Positions 1 through 6,127 of a stretch of 8,728 bases of DNA are shown here, in pieces. This DNA is from Candidatus Peribacteraceae bacterium (GTDB lineage Bacteria; Patescibacteriota; Gracilibacteria; Peribacterales; Peribacteraceae), in assembly GCA_022843885.1 (NCBI GenBank), contig JALHMU010000037.1, forward strand, positions 1 through 8,728, written 5' to 3'. Position 1 is the stretch's first letter. Each line of letters starts with the position of its first letter. A program made the position numbers and the translations under genes. Below the pieces are notes generated by a model. The model was not told the DNA's origin. It saw only the letters and a list, made by a program, of their open reading frames with translations, and did not search any database.

Positions 1-1270
1 GAACATCGGACAGACCGAACAGATATCCCGTTGCGGCTGCTTTCTGCATCACGCGATCATTGACGCCACCTTGTGGATAGAGCACAGCGTAGACTTCCTT
101 GTGCGACAAACTTTCGATGAGACGCTTGCCCTGACTAAGTTCCAAGTCGACCTGTAAATCCGTGAGTGAACGCAAATCATCACCTGTGTGACCGGCGGCT
201 TGAATTTCATTGCCGTTTGCGAGGAGCGTCAGCATCGTCTTTTCTGTAATGCCAGACAATCCAACATCTTTGCCCGCGACGAAAATCGTGGCTGTAACGC
301 CATTGGCCTGCAATGTATCGGACACTGCTTTTACATTGGAGACATTGACGTTGTAGATCACAAGTGCGACTGCCCCCGGATCGATACGAACATCCTTGTT
401 CTCTTGCTGCTGCACAATGTCATAGAGATAACGCAGCGTGACGATGCGCTTTCCCGCACCTTTGAGTGCACCGATATGCTTTCCCATCGCTTCGATCACA
501 CCGCTGTCCGTTGCGCGGTACTTGAGGATCGGAAGTGGGTAGGAATCCTGTCGAACTAAGAATGTTGGCAAGAATGGCTTCAAGTACGTCGTGGAGACGT
601 AGCCTTCTTTCCCATCGAGTGTGACGCGTGCCCATTCACCGTTGATGCTGAGCGGCTTCACGATTGCTTGCCCTGGAAGTTCACCGATCTTCTCAGCTTG
701 TTGGTTCGGCTCTTTGCGAACGTTCACGAATTGGAAGTCGACGAAGTATTGATTCTCAAATTTTTTCTTTTCCGCAGCCAAACCTTCTGTGGTTGTGACT
801 TTCGAGATGTAGCGAACAGCCACATATCCTTGCTGTCCGTTGGTCATCTGTACTTTGGCCCATTCTGCATTTGGCATTTCCAAGACGACGAGTGGATCGC
901 CGCGTTCAAGGCGTGTGACAAGTGTGGAGCTCACAGCCATGCCGCTGCGAACGTTCAAGAATTCGTTGTTTACTTGATACATGTTCTCCCCCGTGACGAT
1001 CCCCGTGCGCAAACGATCGTATTCTTTCTGACGTGCAAGGTTTAAGACCACCGCACCCGATGTTCCCGTCACACTACCGCTCCCAAGACCAAGGGTCGGA
1101 ACAATTGTTCCGCTCTCGGAGTTTTCCGCAAGCAGTTCATGCGTACGCTGTAAATCGTTCTCGCTGAACGTAAATTCATCGAAGCTCTTTTCCGGTTCTG
1201 GCGGAGTGCATCCGACGAACAGAATGCCGAACGAGGCGATGAGGAGAAAAGTGACAACCGGGCGTGACAT
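1..1270 (-). CDS. Lipoprotein with two SH3b domains and a degenerate NodB/polysaccharide-deacetylase-like domain (3' part missing)
   Basis: I translated 423 residues; the C-terminus lies beyond the left edge. A hydrophobic N-terminal segment ends in FVGC (Cys21), a lipobox with an unusual Phe at -3, so the protein is probably an envelope-anchored lipoprotein. Two bacterial SH3 repeats follow, at about 97-156 (FLNVRSG, then QGYVAVRYI) and 176-233 (FVNVRKEP, then EGYVSTTYL); such domains often bind peptidoglycan. Residues about 300-423 look like a NodB fold (VALVIYNVNV, AGHTGDD, YPQGGVND). The normal TFDDG motif is replaced by VIYNV (304-308), and the HxxxH pair keeps only His361 (HTGDD), so deacetylase activity is doubtful. 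The ATG at 1268-1270 begins a clean signal peptide. It lies 25 bp after argS with no Shine-Dalgarno and no clear promoter, so co-transcription with argS is likely. Architecture is clear; function is inferred. Confidence 0.85.
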   Translation of the reverse strand, partial: MSRPVVTFLLIASFGILFVGCTPPEPEKSFDEFTFSENDLQRTHELLAENSESGTIVPTLGLGSGSVTGTSGAVVLNLARQKEYDRLRTGIVTGENMYQVNNEFLNVRSGMAVSSTLVTRLERGDPLVVLEMPNAEWAKVQMTNGQQGYVAVRYISKVTTTEGLAAEKKKFENQYFVDFQFVNVRKEPNQQAEKIGELPGQAIVKPLSINGEWARVTLDGKEGYVSTTYLKPFLPTFLVRQDSYPLPILKYRATDSGVIEAMGKHIGALKGAGKRIVTLRYLYDIVQQQENKDVRIDPGAVALVIYNVNVSNVKAVSDTLQANGVTATIFVAGKDVGLSGITEKTMLTLLANGNEIQAAGHTGDDLRSLTDLQVDLELSQGKRLIESLSHKEVYAVLYPQGGVNDRVMQKAAATGYLFGLSDV

Positions 1271-1295
1271 GGGAACGGGGGGAATTGGGGAAGAA

Positions 1296-3098
1296 TTACA
1301 TCCGCTGGGGAACGCGGAGGGTGAGGATGTCCGCACCCGTTTTCAGGACACGAACAGAAAGGGAAGTCAGTGCCAAACGACAGGTCCGAAGTGGCTCCGG
1401 AGCCTGCAGAATGACATCTGCGTTATAAAAAGCGTTGTATGCCTGACACAACTCATACAAATAATTGCAGAGCCGATGCGGCATGCGCTCTCTGCATGCA
1501 AGCAGAAGAACGTCTTGAAATTTGAGAAGCTGATGAATGAGTGCACGCTCACTCTCCGTGATGGATTTGCATACGAGACTTTGGAAATCCGGTGTTTCCT
1601 CGGCGTCGGCCTTGCGCAGCACCGATGCGCCACGCGCGTGTGTGTACTGCAAGTACGGTGCGCTGTTTCCTTCGAAGGTCAGGACTTTCTGCCAATCGAA
1701 CACGATGTCCATCTTTCGGTTCTGACTCAAGATTCCATAGACGACTGCACCTGTTCCGATCATGTCGGCCAGGTCATCGCGTTCTGCTTTTTCCAATTCA
1801 GACGATTTTTCATCAATCAGGTTGTGTGCGCGCTTCACTGATTCGTCGAGCACATCTTCCAATTTCAAAATGTTTCCTTTGCGGGTGCTCATGCTTTTAT
1901 CGGCAAAGCGCATGCGCCCGAAAACGACGTGTTCTAGCGGAGAATCGTCCCATTGGAGTTGTTCAACCGCGGCAAATACCTGCTTGAAGTAGAGTTGTTG
2001 TGCGACGTCAACGACGTACAAAATTGCCTGTGGCTTCCAGGTGTCGAGGCGATACTTCACCGTCGCCAAGTCACGCGTCATATATAAGGTGGCACCGTCC
2101 CCTTTCACGACGACTGCCGGTGGCAAGTTGCTTTCTTCCGGATACGTGACGATCAATGCACCAGCCTCCCCTTCTTTGAAGACACCTTTCTTTTTGCCTT
2201 CGTCCATGACTGCACCGACCTTGTCTTGATAGAAACTCTCACCTTGCACGTGATCGAACGAAACATGCAAACGTTCGTAGATCGATTCCATCGCTTTCAT
2301 CGTGATCGCGACCGTTTCCTTCCAGAACTTCTGCAGTTCTTTGTCCCCTGCTTCCAGTTTGCGGAATGCCTCACGTCCTTCCTCCTCTAAAGCTTTATCT
2401 TTTTCCATTTCTTCGTGGAACTTCACATACAACGCGAGCAAATCATCGATGGAACACTCTTTTACAGGCTTTGTACCCCATGTAGCGTGTGCTACAGCAA
2501 GTTGGCCGAACTGGGTGCCCCAGTCTCCAATATGGTTGATGGCGATGGTGTTGTACCCAAGGTGACGGTGTAAGTTCGCGATCGACTGTCCGATGACCGT
2601 TGCCAAAATGTGGTGAATACCAAGAGGCTTCGCAATGTTCGGATCGGAATACTCGACGATAACCGGCGCTTCTTTCTTCCGAGTCTTTTCACTCTCGCCA
2701 CGTTCCCATACTTTCTCGAGTGCCTTGAAAAGAACATCGGATGTAAGTCGTACATTGATGTATCCAGGACCGACAACTTCACAACTTTCGACGCCATCAA
2801 CTTTTTCGATTGCAGAGGTGAATTTTTTGGCTAATTCTTGCGGTGAAACTTTCAATTGTTTACTGAGCTGTAAAGCGAACGATGTCGTCAAATCACCTCG
2901 ATCAGGTGTGGAAGGAATATCAAAAGACACCTTTGACGTGACGCCAAATTCTTTCTGAAGTAGCTTCTCACAGATGCCGTTAAGATTATCTCGTAGATCG
3001 AACACAGAAAGTGAACAGGTAATGGCGCTAATGTACTGGAGCAAACTCCCTTGTACAGATGAAGACAAAATTTGATCTTGATCACAGTTTTTCTTCAT
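1296..3098 (-). CDS. argS: Arginyl-tRNA synthetase
   Basis: Class Ia synthetase that charges tRNA-Arg with arginine using ATP, in the cytoplasm. The 600-residue product has the family order: N-terminal tRNA-binding domain (about 34-120, with DRGDLTTSFALQLSK), catalytic fold with PNIAKPL before the HIGH site, INHIGDWGTQFGQL (188-200), LYMTRDLATVKYR (338-350), the KMSKS-equivalent KSMSTRKGN (401-409), and a C-terminal DALR anticodon-binding domain (LQYTHARGASVLRK, 483-496, ending VPQRM). The HIGH site reads GIHH (160-163) rather than HxGH. The first 30 or so residues have no obvious family counterpart. The ATG at 3096-3098 has no Shine-Dalgarno but has TAGTGT six bases upstream. A GTG at codon 32, before FDLRDNLNGICEKLL, is a possible alternative start. 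The lipoprotein gene downstream probably shares its transcript. Confidence 0.96.
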   Translation of the reverse strand: MKKNCDQDQILSSSVQGSLLQYISAITCSLSVFDLRDNLNGICEKLLQKEFGVTSKVSFDIPSTPDRGDLTTSFALQLSKQLKVSPQELAKKFTSAIEKVDGVESCEVVGPGYINVRLTSDVLFKALEKVWERGESEKTRKKEAPVIVEYSDPNIAKPLGIHHILATVIGQSIANLHRHLGYNTIAINHIGDWGTQFGQLAVAHATWGTKPVKECSIDDLLALYVKFHEEMEKDKALEEEGREAFRKLEAGDKELQKFWKETVAITMKAMESIYERLHVSFDHVQGESFYQDKVGAVMDEGKKKGVFKEGEAGALIVTYPEESNLPPAVVVKGDGATLYMTRDLATVKYRLDTWKPQAILYVVDVAQQLYFKQVFAAVEQLQWDDSPLEHVVFGRMRFADKSMSTRKGNILKLEDVLDESVKRAHNLIDEKSSELEKAERDDLADMIGTGAVVYGILSQNRKMDIVFDWQKVLTFEGNSAPYLQYTHARGASVLRKADAEETPDFQSLVCKSITESERALIHQLLKFQDVLLLACRERMPHRLCNYLYELCQAYNAFYNADVILQAPEPLRTCRLALTSLSVRVLKTGADILTLRVPQRM

Positions 3099-3104
3099 GT
3101 TTTG

Positions 3105-3110
3105 ACACTA
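3105..3110 (-). promoter_or_regulatory. Possible -10 element immediately upstream of argS
   Basis: TAGTGT on the minus strand fits TAnnnT and ends six bases before the argS ATG. No good -35 is visible; the best is TTGTGC at 3130-3135 with a long 19-base spacer. It is listed because its position matches the other genes here. argS might instead be read from the stronger TATACT at 3264-3269. Confidence 0.3.
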
Positions 3111-3254
3111 CTTTGAACACAAAATTTGTGCACAAACGTACACCTTGATCGTGCACTCTTTGTACTCAATGAGTGTGGAAAAGATGGGCTTTTGATGTGC
3201 AAAAAGTAATTCAATGATGAATTCTGCTCTATCTTCTGAGCGAAAACGAGCCAT
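3108..3254 (-). CDS. Possible 48-residue small ORF or leader peptide ahead of argS
   Basis: An ATG at 3252-3254 opens a 48-codon frame ending in TAG at 3108-3110, nine bases before the argS start. The product begins MARFRSEDRAEFIIELLF and ends in a Cys-containing segment (VYVCAQILCSK). I recognise no family. In favour: it fills most of the gap, and its start lies nine bases after a good -10 hexamer (TATACT, 3264-3269), the same geometry as other genes here. Three arginine codons (CGT, CGC, AGA) fall in its first nine, which would suit a leader peptide sensing arginine charging in front of argS, but that is speculation. Against: it is short and AT-rich, has no Shine-Dalgarno, and the region may simply be an untranslated argS leader. 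Confidence 0.3.
   Translation of the reverse strand: MARFRSEDRAEFIIELLFAHQKPIFSTLIEYKECTIKVYVCAQILCSK
3118..3136. repeat. Overlapping palindromes, candidate operator for argS
   Basis: CACAAA-A-TTTGTG (3118-3130) is a perfect inverted repeat. Its right arm starts a second perfect palindrome, TTTGTGCACAAA (3125-3136). They lie 8-26 bases upstream of the possible argS -10 at 3105-3110, where a dimeric regulator could bind. In RNA they could form alternative short stems. No regulator is identifiable. Confidence 0.45.
3164..3174. repeat. Short palindrome ACTCA-A-TGAGT
   Basis: This is a perfect 5-bp inverted repeat around a single A in the argS/lipoprotein divergent gap. The spacing is too tight for an RNA hairpin, so a DNA operator half-site pair is more plausible if it is functional. 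CACTC (3154-3158) and GAGTG (3171-3175) form an overlapping alternative pairing with a 12-base loop, mutually exclusive with the first. Confidence 0.3.
3208..3223. repeat. Inverted repeat AATTCA-ATGA-TGAATT
   Basis: A perfect 6-bp inverted repeat with a 4-base loop, able to form a weak hairpin in a minus-strand leader transcript. It lies inside the possible small ORF and may be an operator, a leader stem or chance in AT-rich DNA. Confidence 0.3.
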
Positions 3255-3283
3255 TTACAACATAGTATATAAAATGGTATAAT
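3254..3283 (+). promoter_or_regulatory. Strong extended -10 promoter for the coiled-coil lipoprotein gene
   Basis: TTTACA (3254-3259), an 18-base spacer and a perfect TATAAT (3278-3283) preceded by TGG (extended -10). Expected transcription start is about 3290, within about three bases of the ATG at 3293, so the mRNA should be leaderless or nearly so. The -35 overlaps the start codon of the small minus-strand ORF. Confidence 0.85.
3264..3269 (-). promoter_or_regulatory. Divergent -10 element reading towards argS
   Basis: On the minus strand TATACT (5 of 6 consensus) ends nine bases before the ATG at 3254. No convincing -35 (TTTTTA with 16-base spacing is poor). It sits inside the spacer of the plus-strand promoter, so the two would compete for polymerase. 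It would give argS a leader of about 150 bases or a leaderless small ORF. Confidence 0.45.
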
Positions 3284-3292
3284 AATAAAAAC

Positions 3293-4126
3293 ATGAAATC
3301 TTCACCTTCACGTCACCTGCAATCCATTCTGATGGGGCTTACGCTCCTCTCTTTGACTGCATGCAGCAAAACGTCTGACGTGATCACGCCAATGCAAGGT
3401 GGCATCAGCGGAATCTTGGCTCTGGAAGAGCTGCAAGGAGGAACTCAAACATCCAGCCGACCGGCTGCACTCCTTGGAATGTACGTGACCGACTACCTCG
3501 CTGCCGGACCATTTGCATTCGTACAATCTGCCCTGAGTGGTATCACTGCACAGAGTGCGTTCGCTGCAGAAGAGACATCATCCGATGCTGACTATGCATT
3601 GCTCCAAGCTTTTGCCGATGCACTCAATGTGGAACTCGTAAGCATGTTGAACCAAAGCGTGAATCGTGAAGAAGCCTTAAACAAGTATGTAGACGCCCTC
3701 CACAACGTTGCAGAGCGTGCACAGACTCGTTACGACGGCATTGTGGAACAGATTAAGAGCTTGCGTGAGGTCCAACGTGATCAGCAGCGTGAGGTCAGTG
3801 CCGCGAAGACCGCACTTAATAAAGCTATTAAAGATGAAGACTTCTCTCAGGCAGGCAGCATTCAGGAAACACTCGACGAGAAGCAAACGATCCTCTCGGA
3901 GACGCAATCACAGGTGACGCAGATGCAAAGCATCGAACGGACCTTTAAGAAGCTGCTCGATATTTACGAGAAGCGTGCCATCGCCATCGAAAGTAACCGC
4001 GAAGCACTCATTGCCGGTATCACGGTCATCAATGTCCCGGGTGCCGAAGAATTGAAGATTATTGAGAAGCCAACGAAGGGCAATACGAGTAACGGTATGC
4101 AAATACCGAAATTCGGCGAGCAGTAG
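3293..4126 (+). CDS. Coiled-coil lipoprotein of unknown function, upstream of the VirB4-like ATPase
   Basis: 277 residues. The N-terminus is a classic lipoprotein signal: basic start, hydrophobic LMGLTLLSL, then the lipobox LTAC with Cys24. A moderately hydrophobic stretch (about 59-92) follows, then a long charged, Gln/Glu/Lys/Arg-rich helical segment (about 124-240) with heptad-like spacing (RYDGIVEQIKSLREVQ, ETLDEKQTILSETQ), which predicts a coiled coil, and a short Gly/Asn/Pro-rich tail. I recognise no named family. It is probably lipid-anchored at the outer face of the cytoplasmic membrane. Position just ahead of a VirB4/TraC-type ATPase on the same strand makes a structural or assembly role in the same machine plausible, but a terminator and a second promoter lie between them, so expression may be separate. 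The ATG at 3293 is fixed by the promoter and signal peptide. It ends in TAG. Confidence 0.9.
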   Translation: MKSSPSRHLQSILMGLTLLSLTACSKTSDVITPMQGGISGILALEELQGGTQTSSRPAALLGMYVTDYLAAGPFAFVQSALSGITAQSAFAAEETSSDADYALLQAFADALNVELVSMLNQSVNREEALNKYVDALHNVAERAQTRYDGIVEQIKSLREVQRDQQREVSAAKTALNKAIKDEDFSQAGSIQETLDEKQTILSETQSQVTQMQSIERTFKKLLDIYEKRAIAIESNREALIAGITVINVPGAEELKIIEKPTKGNTSNGMQIPKFGEQ

Positions 4127-4146
4127 CCATAGAACGCATGTATACA

Positions 4147-4169
4147 GGCCTTGGGAAAAGGCCCTTTTT
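4147..4169 (+). terminator. Rho-independent terminator after the coiled-coil lipoprotein gene
   Basis: Stem GGCCTT (4147-4152) / AAGGCC (4158-4163), loop GGGAA, then C and five T (4165-4169). It starts 20 bases after the TAG stop. The stem is short, so termination may be partial, allowing read-through into the ATPase gene. It overlaps that gene's promoter. Confidence 0.75.
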
Positions 4170-4179
4170 ATGCTATAAT
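4151..4179 (+). promoter_or_regulatory. Extended -10 promoter of the VirB4-like ATPase gene
   Basis: TTGGGA (4151-4156, 4 of 6 for -35), a 17-base spacer and perfect TATAAT (4174-4179) with TGC in front (extended -10). Predicted start is near 4186, about four bases before the ATG at 4190. The -35 lies in the loop and stem of the preceding terminator. GAGAG at 4181-4185 is a poor, too-close ribosome site. Confidence 0.8.
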
Positions 4180-4189
4180 AGAGAGATTC

Positions 4190-6127
4190 ATGGAAGCCAA
4201 ACACACACCTCAAAATCCGGCTCAGAAAGTGCAAGCCAAGCAGTTTATTCCGCTTGGACAGAAGATGCTCCCGATCATCGACGAGCTTCTTGGTCTGCAT
4301 CAGGAAGTCGAAGGTATCGTGAAGACATCCAAAGAGAGCCTAAGCACCGAAGATAAGGATGTGATCAAGCGCTACGAGGAAGGTCTCCAGAAAATTTTGG
4401 ATATCATCGCTCCAGCGGGAATGAAGATCGAGCGCAATAAGATCATCTTGAATGACTCGCTCCTTCTTCGCAGCTTCTTTGCCTATAACTGGCCAAGTCA
4501 GATCTTCCCGAACTGGTTGTCGCAGATCATCAACTACGACGCCGAGATGGATATCTCGCAGTTCATCTATCCAGCTTCCAGCCGCACGATTCTCCGCATG
4601 CTCCGCAAGAAAGTTGCAGAAATGCGTTCGTCGATTCGTATTCTCCAGCAACGAGGTATCGTTCGTGATCCACAGCTCGAAGCTGCACTCCAAGACGCGG
4701 AAGAACTTCGTGACATCTTGGCTCGCGGTCGTGAGAAATTGTTCCAATTCGGAATGTACATCACGATCTACGCTGAAGATGAAGATAAGTTGAAGAAGAT
4801 CCAAACCGATATCGAATCGATCCTTGGTGGAAAGCTGATCCTTACGAAACCAGCTGTCTTCCAGATGGAACATGCGTGGAATTCCACGCTTCCGTACGGA
4901 CTCGATGAGCTCGATATCAGCCGCAACATGAACACATCTCCGCTTGCGACGAGCTTCCCATTCTCTAGCTCGGACCTTACGGATGACCACGGAATCCTCT
5001 ATGGAATCAACCGTCACAACGACTCGCTTGTGATCTTCGATCGTTTCGATCTCCCAAATGCGAATAGTAACGTCTTCGCAACCTCCGGTGCTGGTAAGTC
5101 CTACACCGTGAAGCTCGAGATCCTCCGTTCGATGATGTACGGAACAGATGTCTTCGTCATCGACCCGGAAAACGAATACTCCGAGCTCTGCAAAGTTGTC
5201 GGTGGTTCGTACATTCCGATCTCCCTCCAGAGCTCATTCCGCATCAACCCGTTCGATCTGCCAAAAGCAGTCCGCGGTGAAGAGGCGGAAACTGGTGAGA
5301 TCCTCCGCAGCGCTATCATCAACTTGCACGGCTTGTTCAAGCTGATGCTTGGAACCATCACGCCGTCCGAAGAAGGCATTCTTGATAAGGCCATCCTGGA
5401 TACATACGCCCTCAAAGGCATTACGATGACCACCAAGGAACCAGGTGTCCTTGAACCTCCGGTTCTCGGCAACTTGATCGACGTGCTGATGACGTCCGAC
5501 GGTGGCGAACACATGGCCCAAACCCTGCAGAAATATACACAAGGAAGCTTCTCCGGACTCTTTGATAAGCCAACGAACATCGAACTGCAGAAACAGATGG
5601 TGGTGTTCCAGATCCGCGACCTTGAAGACGTGCTCCGTCCGATTGCGATCTACGTCGTGCTCAACTTCTTGTGGAACTCCATCCGTGCCGACTTGAAGAA
5701 GCGCATGTTGATCATCGACGAAGCATGGAATCTGATGCAACACGAAGATTCTGCTCGCTTCCTCTACGGTCTCATCAAGCGTGCACGTAAGTACTACCTC
5801 GGCGTCACGACGATCACGCAAGACGTCGATGACTTCGTAAACTCACCGTACGGAAAACCAATCGTGACGAATACGTCGATGCAGCTGCTTCTGAAACAAT
5901 CCGCGACGGCGATCGATCAGTTGCAGAAACTGTTCTACCTGACCGAAGGTGAGAAGTATCTCTTGCTCAGCTCCGGTGTCGGACAAGGAATCCTGTTCGC
6001 AGATAAGAAGCACGTGGCGATCCAGATCATGGCGAGCCCAGAAGAGCACAACACAATCACGACAAACCCTGCTGAAATCCTGAAGAAAGAAAAGGATGCC
6101 GCGGACGCTGCGAAGAAATTGATTTAA
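4190..6127 (+). CDS. VirB4/TraC-family type IV secretion-like ATPase
   Basis: 645 residues. The N-terminal half (about 1-290) resembles the VirB4/CagE/TrbE N-domain; the C-terminal half is a RecA/AAA-type motor. Visible motifs: Walker A ATSGAGKS (297-304, Ala in place of the usual first Gly) followed by YTVKLE, typical of the family; DPENEYSEL (325-333); Walker B RMLIIDEAWNLM (505-516, Asp510-Glu511); and TITQDVDDF (541-549) with a likely sensor Gln. In type IV secretion and conjugation this ATPase sits at the inner membrane and powers pilus or substrate handling. No VirB6, VirB8-10, VirD4 or relaxase gene is present here, so this may be a reduced CPR-type system rather than a conjugation locus. 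The ATG at 4190 is chosen because an upstream in-frame TTG (4151) would put coding sequence through the terminator and promoter. Codons lean to C-ending forms (ATC, TTC, CTC), suggesting good expression. Confidence 0.92.
   Translation: MEAKHTPQNPAQKVQAKQFIPLGQKMLPIIDELLGLHQEVEGIVKTSKESLSTEDKDVIKRYEEGLQKILDIIAPAGMKIERNKIILNDSLLLRSFFAYNWPSQIFPNWLSQIINYDAEMDISQFIYPASSRTILRMLRKKVAEMRSSIRILQQRGIVRDPQLEAALQDAEELRDILARGREKLFQFGMYITIYAEDEDKLKKIQTDIESILGGKLILTKPAVFQMEHAWNSTLPYGLDELDISRNMNTSPLATSFPFSSSDLTDDHGILYGINRHNDSLVIFDRFDLPNANSNVFATSGAGKSYTVKLEILRSMMYGTDVFVIDPENEYSELCKVVGGSYIPISLQSSFRINPFDLPKAVRGEEAETGEILRSAIINLHGLFKLMLGTITPSEEGILDKAILDTYALKGITMTTKEPGVLEPPVLGNLIDVLMTSDGGEHMAQTLQKYTQGSFSGLFDKPTNIELQKQMVVFQIRDLEDVLRPIAIYVVLNFLWNSIRADLKKRMLIIDEAWNLMQHEDSARFLYGLIKRARKYYLGVTTITQDVDDFVNSPYGKPIVTNTSMQLLLKQSATAIDQLQKLFYLTEGEKYLLLSSGVGQGILFADKKHVAIQIMASPEEHNTITTNPAEILKKEKDAADAAKKLI

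Noticed and set aside
1206..1841. 211-codon plus-strand frame opposite argS and the lipoprotein start
   Set aside because: It is antisense to two genes with clear domain evidence; its translation is low-complexity mixed sequence with no family match.
4151..4189. Upstream TTG start adding 13 residues to the VirB4-like ATPase
   Set aside because: These codons cover the terminator and the -10 box; the predicted transcript starts near 4186, so the extension would not be in the mRNA.
4340..5017. 225-codon open frame on the minus strand opposite the ATPase gene
   Set aside because: It mirrors the codon bias of the well-supported ATPase gene, has no recognisable domain and no promoter or start context.
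5234..5821. 195-codon minus-strand frame within the ATPase gene
   Set aside because: Shadow of the ATPase motor domain, including the Walker B region; no independent signals.
6098..6111. GC-rich imperfect hairpin followed on the minus strand by a T-rich stretch, possible terminator of the DHH gene
   Set aside because: It has an internal mismatch and a small loop, the T stretch is interrupted by C, and it encodes the Ala/Asp-rich ATPase C-terminus, which explains the composition.
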